From NCBI GenBank assembly GCA_937952245.1, contig CALFYS010000105.1, positions 1-12,836 on the forward strand: DNA of 12,836 nucleotides, read 5' to 3'. A model generated the notes under the pieces. That model was not told the origin of the DNA, searched no databases, and was given only the letters and a program-made list of their open reading frames with translations. Below are positions 7,452-12,836 of this stretch, one piece after another. How positions within the stretch are numbered: the stretch's first letter is position 1; the number at the start of each line of letters is the position of its first letter. Position numbers and translations under genes: made by a program. The DNA is from an uncultured Alphaproteobacteria bacterium (GTDB taxonomy: Bacteria > Pseudomonadota > Alphaproteobacteria > Puniceispirillales > UBA1172).

Positions 7452-9551
7452 ATGCCACAAGATATGTCAAAGCCCGTATCAAGCCGATATGATGTTCTTT
7501 TTGAGCCGATGAAAATTGGCCCTGTGACCGCCAAAAACAGGTTTTATCAAGTTCCCCATTGCAACGGTGGTGGCTATCGTGATCCTTCTGCTGTGGCGGA
7601 AATGCGCCGTGTTAAATCCGAAGGCGGTTGGGGCGTGATCTTTACCGAACAAGTTGAAATTCACCAAACCAGTGAGATTGCCCCTTTTATTGAATTGCGC
7701 CTTTGGGAAGATAAAGATATGCCGATGCTGGCCAAAATGGCGGAGGCGATGAAAACCCATGATGCTTTGGCGGGGATTGAACTGGCTTATTCTGGCATTA
7801 ATGGCCCGAACCTCTACACCAAGGAAGTGCCGCTTGCCACCACGGGCGGCCCGATCATTACATTTACGTCTGATCCTGTGAGCGCAAGAAGCCTCGAAAA
7901 AGATGAAATCAGAGATGTTCGCCGTTGGTATGTAAATGCCGCGAAACGCGCGAAAGATTGCGGCTATGATCTGGTGTGCTTATATGGCGCCCATGGCTTT
8001 GGGATCATCCAGCATTTTCTTTCGCGGACAACCAACAAACGCAATGATGAATATGGCGGCAGTCTTGAAAACCGCAGCCGGTTTATGCGCGAAGTCATCA
8101 CCGATATTAAAGAGGCGGTGGGCGATACCATGGGGGTGACGGTTCGGTTATCCCTTGATGAAGCGTTTGATGAATTGAGTTTTTCTAATTCAGAATTGCG
8201 CGACTGTATCGAAATGCATGGTGATTTGCCTGATCTTTGGGATTTGGCGCATGGCACATGGGAAGATTGTTCCGGAACATCACGGTTTAAAGGCGAAGGC
8301 GCGCAAGAAGACCTGATCAGAGGCATCAAAGACCTGACCTCAAAACCTGTTGTGGGCGTGGGGCGGTTCACATCACCAGATGCGATGGTGCGGCAAATCA
8401 AATCGGGTATTCTTGATTTTATTGGCTCCGCCCGTCCCTCCATTGCTGATCCGTTTCTGCCGAATAAAATTAAAAATGACCGTATTGATGATATTCGTGA
8501 ATGTATCGGGTGTAATATCTGCGTGACGGGGGATATGACCATGTCGATCTCACGCTGTACACAGAATCCATCTTTCATGGAAGAATGGCGCAAGGGCTGG
8601 CACCCTGAAAACAAGCCCACAAAAGGCGAGAGCAATTCTGTGCTGGTGGTGGGTTCAGGCCCTGCTGGTCTGGAAGCGGCACGTATGCTTGGGGGGCGAG
8701 GTTATGAAGTGGCCTTGGCCGAAGCCGATAGCGATTTAGGCGGGCGGGTTGCCAAAGAACGCTTGCTGCCGAACCTTTCCGCGTGGGGACGGGTCATGGA
8801 TTATCGCCTTGGCCAGATTGAGCCAATGGCCAATGTTTCCATCTATCGCGAAAGTCGCCTTGATGCTGAAAACATCTTGGAATTTGGTTTTGAGCACGTC
8901 TGTATCGCCACCGGCTCAACATGGCGGCGCGATGGAACGGCACGGGCGCACCTGAGGCCGATTGAAATATCCGCCTCTATGCCGCTCTTTACCCCTGATG
9001 ATCTGATGGCGGGCAAATTGCCTGATGATGCCGCTGGTAAAGACGTGGTGATTTATGATGATGATCACTATTACATGGGCGGGGTCATGGCTGAACTCTT
9101 GGTCGAAAAAGGGTTTAACGTGACGCTCATCACCCCTGCCAATTGTGTGTCGGAATGGTCGGTCAACACCTTGGAACAAGGGTTTATTCAAGCCCGTTTG
9201 ATCGAAAAAGGCATCACCTTGGTGACATCGCATCGTGTTAACGCTGTCATGGATGATCATATCCGTGTCGGGTGCAGTTACACCGGCAAAGAGCATCAAT
9301 TGGAAACCAGCGCCATTGTGATGGTCACCGCCCGTGATGGCAATGATACGCTTTGGCATGATCTGAAATCCATGCAATCACGTTGGCAAGACGCAGGCAT
9401 TAAATCGGTAAAAATTATCGGTGATGCTGAAGCCCCTGCCCCAATCGCTTGGGCGACTTACGCGGGCCACCGTTACGCCATGGAAATGGATACAGAACAC
9501 CAAGGTGATGACCCATGCTTTAAGCGTGAAGTCACAGGGTTGGAAAACTAG
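7452..9551 (+). CDS. Trimethylamine/histamine dehydrogenase-family iron-sulfur flavoprotein, histamine-dehydrogenase-like active site
   Basis: A 699-aa amine dehydrogenase with an N-terminal TIM-barrel FMN domain, a 4Fe-4S site, and a C-terminal ADP-binding region (VVGSGPAGLEAAR, glycines 401/403/406). From recalled sequence it parallels Methylophilus trimethylamine dehydrogenase. Cys37 in RFYQVPHC matches Cys30, which carries 6-S-cysteinyl-FMN. Tyr178 and His181 (LYGAH) match Tyr169/His172. Cys351, 354, 357 and 369 are the cluster ligands. Two aromatic-bowl residues differ: Gln67 replaces Tyr60 and Asp361 replaces Trp355, while Trp270 probably matches Trp264. The Gln/Trp/Asp set is the one reported for Nocardioides histamine dehydrogenase, which also accepts agmatine and putrescine. 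Oxidative deamination of a primary diamine, with electrons passed to an electron-transfer flavoprotein, is therefore inferred. No ETF genes are in the window. AAAGGA (7437-7442) precedes the start. Confidence 0.88.
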   Translation: MPQDMSKPVSSRYDVLFEPMKIGPVTAKNRFYQVPHCNGGGYRDPSAVAEMRRVKSEGGWGVIFTEQVEIHQTSEIAPFIELRLWEDKDMPMLAKMAEAMKTHDALAGIELAYSGINGPNLYTKEVPLATTGGPIITFTSDPVSARSLEKDEIRDVRRWYVNAAKRAKDCGYDLVCLYGAHGFGIIQHFLSRTTNKRNDEYGGSLENRSRFMREVITDIKEAVGDTMGVTVRLSLDEAFDELSFSNSELRDCIEMHGDLPDLWDLAHGTWEDCSGTSRFKGEGAQEDLIRGIKDLTSKPVVGVGRFTSPDAMVRQIKSGILDFIGSARPSIADPFLPNKIKNDRIDDIRECIGCNICVTGDMTMSISRCTQNPSFMEEWRKGWHPENKPTKGESNSVLVVGSGPAGLEAARMLGGRGYEVALAEADSDLGGRVAKERLLPNLSAWGRVMDYRLGQIEPMANVSIYRESRLDAENILEFGFEHVCIATGSTWRRDGTARAHLRPIEISASMPLFTPDDLMAGKLPDDAAGKDVVIYDDDHYYMGGVMAELLVEKGFNVTLITPANCVSEWSVNTLEQGFIQARLIEKGITLVTSHRVNAVMDDHIRVGCSYTGKEHQLETSAIVMVTARDGNDTLWHDLKSMQSRWQDAGIKSVKIIGDAEAPAPIAWATYAGHRYAMEMDTEHQGDDPCFKREVTGLEN

Positions 9552-9564
9552 AGCCGAATACTAA

Positions 9565-9570
9565 GGGAGG
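9565..9570 (+). promoter_or_regulatory. Strong ribosome-binding site of the acetylpolyamine amidohydrolase
   Basis: GGGAGG ends seven nt before ATG 9578. It lies in the 26-bp gap after the flavoprotein stop and fixes the start of the next gene. Confidence 0.7.
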
Positions 9571-9577
9571 CCTTGAT

Positions 9578-10615
9578 ATGGATATTATCTATTCCGAAGA
9601 CCACCGCCTTCGGGCATCCAAAACTGAACTTTATGGCGGTGAATTGTTGCCGCCGTTTGAATGCCCTGAACGGATGGATTATATCCTTAAAGCGATTGAT
9701 GAACGTGGTTTAGGCACAATTCATGACCCTAAAGATTTTGGGCGTGCGCCGATCACCGCCATCCATGATGAAGGCTTTGTTGGTTTCATTGAAACCTGTT
9801 GGCAAGAATGGCAAGACGCGGGCTTTAAAGGTGAGGCGATTGCCTCAGCGTGGCCATCACGCTCCATGCCATCAAAACGCATCCCAAACTTTATTGATGG
9901 CAAAATCGGCTATTACACATTGGCCAGTGAAACCTCTATTTCCGCGGGAACAGCTGAAGCCGCTTATACATCCGCGCAAGTGGCGTTAACTGGTGCTGAA
10001 CAAATATCAGATGGCGCGGTTAGGCAAATATTCGCGCTTTGCCGTCCGCCGGGGCATCACGCGTCAAAAGACCAATATGGCGGGTATTGTTTTTATAATA
10101 ACGCCGCCGTTGCCGCCCAATATATGCGCGATCAAGGGGCGGCGAAAATTGCGATTTTAGATGTCGATTTTCACCATGGAAACGGCACGCAAGCGATTTT
10201 CTATGACCGCGATGATGTGCTGTTTTTATCCATCCATGGCGACCCTGCTGATGCTTTCCCCTATTTCCTTGGCTATGGCGAAGAAAAAGGCGAAGGCAAT
10301 GGTCTTGGCTATAATTTCAATTATCCGCTCTCGCCCAAAACGCCTTATTCCATATGGAGCCAAGCCCTTGATGATGCTTTATCGCAGGTTTCAGCCTATG
10401 GTGCTGACGCGCTTATTGTGTCCTTTGGCGCGGATACATTTGAACATGACCCGATCAGTTTTTTCAAACTAACAAGCGCGGATTTCATTGATATGGGGCA
10501 AAGAATAGCAGGGTTGAAAATGCCAACCCTGACCGTGATGGAAGGCGGGTATGCTGTCGAAGAAGTCGGCACGAACACCGTGAATTTTCTTTTAGGATTG
10601 GAAGGGTCATCATGA
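9578..10615 (+). CDS. aphA: Acetylpolyamine amidohydrolase (zinc-dependent, class II histone-deacetylase fold)
   Basis: The 345-aa protein should remove acetyl groups from N-acetylputrescine and other acetylated polyamines, giving acetate and free amine. From recall it parallels the Mycoplana ramosa enzyme from end to end, beginning IIYSEDHRLR..KTELYGGEL. All catalytic positions are present, offset by two: the His160-His161 pair (RPPGHHA), zinc ligands Asp197 and His199 (DVDFHHGNG) and Asp286 (FGADTFEHDP), and the transition-state Tyr325 (MEGGYAV). The acidic residue Glu17 and the GEAIA..RIP..IDGKIGYY insertion, associated with dimerisation and a narrow substrate channel in that enzyme, are kept. 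This favours small amines over protein substrates. The last four bases overlap the start of the next gene (ATGA), giving translational coupling. Confidence 0.93.
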   Translation: MDIIYSEDHRLRASKTELYGGELLPPFECPERMDYILKAIDERGLGTIHDPKDFGRAPITAIHDEGFVGFIETCWQEWQDAGFKGEAIASAWPSRSMPSKRIPNFIDGKIGYYTLASETSISAGTAEAAYTSAQVALTGAEQISDGAVRQIFALCRPPGHHASKDQYGGYCFYNNAAVAAQYMRDQGAAKIAILDVDFHHGNGTQAIFYDRDDVLFLSIHGDPADAFPYFLGYGEEKGEGNGLGYNFNYPLSPKTPYSIWSQALDDALSQVSAYGADALIVSFGADTFEHDPISFFKLTSADFIDMGQRIAGLKMPTLTVMEGGYAVEEVGTNTVNFLLGLEGSS

Positions 10616-11466
10616 CAAAAGTTGCTGTCACACAAATGTCGCTGGGGTGGGATGTAGAAGCCAATCTCGATAAAGCCGAAGCCGCCGTCAGAGCCGCCGC
10701 CGCGAAAGGCGCAAATATCATTCTTTTGCAAGAATTATTCGCCACGGTTTATTTCTGCCCTGATCAAAACCCAAAGTATTTTGACCACGCCTATGAGGTT
10801 GAAGGCCATCCGTTTCTTGGTCGGTTTGCTGATCTGTGCCGTGAACTTGGGGTTGTTTGCCCCATCAGTTTTTTTGAAAAATCAACCAATGCCTATTTCA
10901 ATTCCGTGATGATCATTGACGCTGATGGAACCCAGCAAGGCGTCTATCGCAAAACCCACATCCCCCAAGGCCCCGGTTATGAAGAGAAGTTCTATTTCAA
11001 CCCGGGCGATTTGGGCTTTAAGGTTTGGGATACCGCTTTTGGGCGGATCGGGGTTGGCATTTGTTGGGATCAATGGTTCCCTGAAACCGCGCGTTCAATG
11101 GCGATTATGGGGGCTGATCTGTTGATGTACCCCACCGCGATTGGCAGCGAGCCGAGCAATCCTTCCTATGATTCTTCCGGCCATTGGCAGCGCACCATGC
11201 AAGGCCATGCCGCCGCCAATATGGTGGCTTTAGCCGCCAGCAACCGCACCGGAACAGAAGAGGTCAACGGCATCACCATGAATTGGTACGGGCAATCCTT
11301 TATCGCGGATGGCACAGGCGCGTTGGTGGCGGAATGCGGCGGTCAAGAAGACAGCATGGCCATGGCTGAATTTGACTTTGATGCCATGCGCCGTGAACGC
11401 GCCTCTTGGGGGCTTTTCCGTGATCGCCGCCCAGAACATTATCAAACGCTGATGCGGTTATCTTAA
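10612..11466 (+). CDS. aguB: N-carbamoylputrescine amidase-like carbon-nitrogen hydrolase
   Basis: A nitrilase-superfamily enzyme of 284 aa with the full Glu-Lys-Cys triad: Glu41 (LLQELF), Lys114 (YRKTHIP) and Cys151 (GICWDQWFPE). The stretch HIPQGPGYEEKFYFNPGD and the CWDQWFPE motif are those of AguB-type N-carbamoylputrescine amidases (EC 3.5.1.53), which release putrescine, CO2 and ammonia. Beta-ureidopropionase-like enzymes are related, so the assignment leans on motif and context. GGAAGGG (10600-10606) inside the preceding gene lies five nt before ATG 10612, which overlaps that gene's stop. No agmatine deiminase gene (the usual supplier of N-carbamoylputrescine) is in the window. The gene ends 14 bp from the end of a convergent nitrilase-family gene. 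Confidence 0.85.
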   Translation: MTKVAVTQMSLGWDVEANLDKAEAAVRAAAAKGANIILLQELFATVYFCPDQNPKYFDHAYEVEGHPFLGRFADLCRELGVVCPISFFEKSTNAYFNSVMIIDADGTQQGVYRKTHIPQGPGYEEKFYFNPGDLGFKVWDTAFGRIGVGICWDQWFPETARSMAIMGADLLMYPTAIGSEPSNPSYDSSGHWQRTMQGHAAANMVALAASNRTGTEEVNGITMNWYGQSFIADGTGALVAECGGQEDSMAMAEFDFDAMRRERASWGLFRDRRPEHYQTLMRLS

Positions 11467-11480
11467 GCGCTTGCAGGCTT

Positions 11481-12290
11481 CTATTCAGGCACGTAGCGCG
11501 GGTAGGTTTTCTTGCTTGCCCGCGCCATTTCAAGGTCGATTTCTGCAGTGGCAAATGGCGCGTCCGCTGAGGTGGTGGCCAGCACATTGCCTTCCGGGTC
11601 AATAATCCACGACAACCCGCCAAGATCCGTCACATCACCGGTGGCAGGGTCTTTTTTTATTGGCGCCCATAGGTTTGATGAAAGGCAATAAGCCCCTGAA
11701 CAAATCGCGGCGACGCGCCCACCCGCCAGCCATTTATCAGTTTCAGAATGGGGGCTGGCCCTTGGCACACAAAGCACATCGATTTGGGCTGCAGCGTATT
11801 GCCTTGCCCATTCGTAAAACCACATTTCGGTGCAGATTTGAACGCCTAAACGAATTCCCCCGGCTTGCGCCGTGCCAAATGCTTTCGCGCCACGTTGATA
11901 CCATGTTTGTTCATAATACCCCGGCTCATCGGGCAGGTAATATTTCTCACGCCATCCTTGGGCAGCATTTGTTTCCATATCCCCTTTATTGGCTTCCCAT
12001 GTAAAAGCCTGATTATGCCAGCCCCCATCGCTGTTGATGATCGGCCTTGTTCCAACAATGGTCATGACACCAAGATCAGATAGGGTGTTGATATAGTCTT
12101 GATGGGATCGCACCGCGTCCTGCCAACGCTGGGGGTCAGGATTGGGGCTAGAGGCCAGCCAATTTGAAAAACACATTTCGGGAAGCAGAAGAAAATCACT
12201 CTTATTGTCTTCAAGATGGTGTTTTAAAGCCTTGAGATGGTCATCACGCTCGCCATCAAATGGGTTTAATTGGCAGACTGTTACGTTCAT
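11481..12290 (-). CDS. Second nitrilase-superfamily carbon-nitrogen hydrolase, substrate unknown
   Basis: A 269-aa cytosolic amidohydrolase with the triad Glu38 (LLPEMCFSNW), Lys116 (REKYYLPDEPGYYE) and Cys153 (VQICTEMWFYEWAR). It is a distant relative of the convergent AguB-like protein, sharing the Lys-loop pattern (K-x-LP-x-EPGYYE against K-x-IP-x-GPGYEE), but the CTEMWF neighbourhood differs from AguB. It probably hydrolyses another amide or carbamoyl compound; no specific substrate can be named. The open frame continues upstream to an ATG at 12425, but the family-like sequence begins at MNVTVCQLNPFDG. The chosen start at 12290 has GGGGTGATC (complement of 12296-12304) upstream. That ribosome-binding region lies inside a 25-bp dyad, so expression may be controlled there. 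Confidence 0.82.
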   Translation of the reverse strand: MNVTVCQLNPFDGERDDHLKALKHHLEDNKSDFLLLPEMCFSNWLASSPNPDPQRWQDAVRSHQDYINTLSDLGVMTIVGTRPIINSDGGWHNQAFTWEANKGDMETNAAQGWREKYYLPDEPGYYEQTWYQRGAKAFGTAQAGGIRLGVQICTEMWFYEWARQYAAAQIDVLCVPRASPHSETDKWLAGGRVAAICSGAYCLSSNLWAPIKKDPATGDVTDLGGLSWIIDPEGNVLATTSADAPFATAEIDLEMARASKKTYPRYVPE

Positions 12291-12295
12291 CAAAA

Positions 12296-12320
12296 GATCA
12301 CCCCAACCGTTGGTTTGATC
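12296..12320. promoter_or_regulatory. 25-bp dyad overlapping the ribosome-binding region; candidate operator or RNA hairpin
   Basis: The outer arms GATCA (12296-12300) and TGATC (12316-12320) and the inner arms CCAAC (12303-12307) and GTTGG (12309-12313) are symmetric about 12308. Ten of twelve position pairs match; only the two pairs between the arms fail. It ends five bp upstream of the nitrilase start at 12290 and includes its GGGGTGA ribosome-binding sequence. It could bind a dimeric regulator or fold in the mRNA and mask ribosome entry. The overlapping palindrome TTGATCAA (12315-12322) adds to the symmetry of the region, and its TGATCAAT core (12316-12323) recurs at 12444-12451. Confidence 0.4.
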
Positions 12321-12486
12321 AATATCGTGACACATATCCGGTTCTATATCCAGCAACACAGGCCTTGTTGCGGCGGTCGCGGCAAACAATCGAATAAAAT
12401 TCCAAGTTTTATGATACCGTGGCATAAATGAATGGAAATATGATGATCAATTTGAACATCGCCATCTTGGATTTATCAACACCGCA

Positions 12487-12836
12487 ATGGCCACTCAAGT
12501 CAAACTTCGCAGCTTAAAAGATCGCATCCGATATACCGTGATTTTTGAAACAATCCTTCTGATCATGCTTGTGCCAGCGGGGATGGCCTTCTATGACCGA
12601 GCGTTTTTCGATATTGGGCTGCTGGGCGTTATTCTTGTGCTGAAAGCCATGATCATCAATGTCATTTACAATTGGGTCTTTGACCGTATCGAAGCCCGAA
12701 CAGGCCGCGTGGCCAGCGATCGTCCCCATAAACTTCGGGTGGTTCACGCGATTGGCTTTGAAGTGACCCTCGCCATCACCTCCATCCCCATTTACACATG
12801 GTGGCTTCATATCACCGTGCTTGAAGCGATATTAAT
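12487..12836 (+). CDS. PACE-family (AceI-like) efflux transporter, partial at right edge
   Basis: The window holds the first 116 codons with no stop; AceI-type proteins are about 145 aa, so most of the gene is present. Two tandem bacterial-transmembrane-pair domains are visible. In the first, TM1 is about 16-36 (VIFETILLIMLVP, with Glu21 at the position of the essential AceI Glu15) and TM2 about 43-65, ending with the hallmark N-x-x-Y-N-W-x-F-D (58-66). The second starts at 83 with RVVHAIGFE (Glu92) and SIPIYTWWL. This inner-membrane proton-coupled family was found through chlorhexidine efflux; its characterised members also export short-chain diamines such as putrescine and cadaverine. ATG 12487 is the first in-frame start after a stop at 12412-12414, but its ribosome-binding site is poor. 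It diverges from the nitrilase gene. Substrate is inferred from family and context. Confidence 0.85.
   Translation, partial: MATQVKLRSLKDRIRYTVIFETILLIMLVPAGMAFYDRAFFDIGLLGVILVLKAMIINVIYNWVFDRIEARTGRVASDRPHKLRVVHAIGFEVTLAITSIPIYTWWLHITVLEAIL

Noticed and set aside
7964..8635. A 223-codon open frame on the minus strand inside the amine dehydrogenase gene
   Set aside because: It lies entirely opposite a well-recognised coding region, its translation is low-complexity and resembles no family, and it has no ribosome-binding site that I can see. It is a shadow frame, as are the other long antisense frames at 8916-9377, 6327-6662, 4109-4459 and 5495-5818.
11496..11525. GC-rich inverted repeat GCGCGGG/CCCGCGC just past the convergent gene ends, as a terminator for the plus-strand operon
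   Set aside because: The seven-pair stem has a 16-nt loop and no following T tract, and lies inside the coding end of the minus-strand nitrilase gene, so codon content explains it. A factor-dependent stop remains possible but is not shown.
12291..12425. N-terminal 45-residue extension of the minus-strand nitrilase from ATG 12425
   Set aside because: The extension resembles no part of nitrilase-superfamily proteins, which begin just before the first beta strand (MNVTVCQLNP). It would also run through the 25-bp dyad and the likely ribosome-binding region.
1..12836. tRNA, rRNA, CRISPR array, insertion sequence or integration site
   Set aside because: Reading both strands showed no repeat-spacer pattern, no transposase or integrase, no terminal inverted repeats and no recognisable tRNA or rRNA sequence. 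Base composition looks even by eye, with no clear sign of recent transfer.

Overview
The window looks like one polyamine (diamine) uptake, de-capping, oxidation and export locus from a Gram-negative bacterium, most likely a marine-type alphaproteobacterium. That placement is an inference from the moderate, AT-leaning base composition, the protein flavour and the gene set. A SAR116-like lineage is possible, but nothing here proves it. I see no mobile elements, CRISPR arrays, tRNA or rRNA genes, and no transcriptional regulator inside the window.

Layout. Left edge: the first 23 codons of an unrecognised minus-strand gene (1-71), then a spacer with a strong hairpin (152-187). 287-1777 (minus): a PuuC-like aldehyde dehydrogenase. 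It is divergent, across a 199-bp spacer, from a four-gene polyamine ABC importer (1977-5950, plus: ATPase, two permeases, periplasmic binding protein). A textbook intrinsic terminator (5959-5990) closes that operon. It directly abuts a second co-directional group (5995/5998-11466): amidase-signature amidase, a trimethylamine/histamine-dehydrogenase-type flavoprotein, an acetylpolyamine amidohydrolase, and an N-carbamoylputrescine-amidase-like enzyme. Convergent to it is a second nitrilase-superfamily hydrolase (11481-12290, minus). Diverging from that, and running off the right edge, is a PACE-family (AceI-like) inner-membrane efflux protein (12487-12836, partial). This last gene is easily missed because it has no stop codon in the window.

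How the genes could work together (inference from families plus context): the Pot-type importer brings in putrescine-like amines. The acetylpolyamine amidohydrolase and N-carbamoylputrescine amidase, and perhaps the two other C-N hydrolases of unknown substrate, remove acyl or carbamoyl caps to free the primary amine. The flavoprotein has the histamine-dehydrogenase pattern (Gln/Trp/Asp) in place of the trimethylamine-dehydrogenase aromatic bowl, and would oxidatively deaminate the diamine to an aminoaldehyde. The PuuC-like dehydrogenase would convert that to an amino acid such as GABA. The PACE pump, whose characterised relatives export short-chain diamines, could act as a safety valve. The most notable points are the use of a histamine-dehydrogenase-like flavoprotein for what is probably diamine oxidation, the clustering of four different C-N bond hydrolases, the PACE gene, the terminator touching the amidase start, and a dyad overlapping the ribosome-binding region of the last minus-strand gene.
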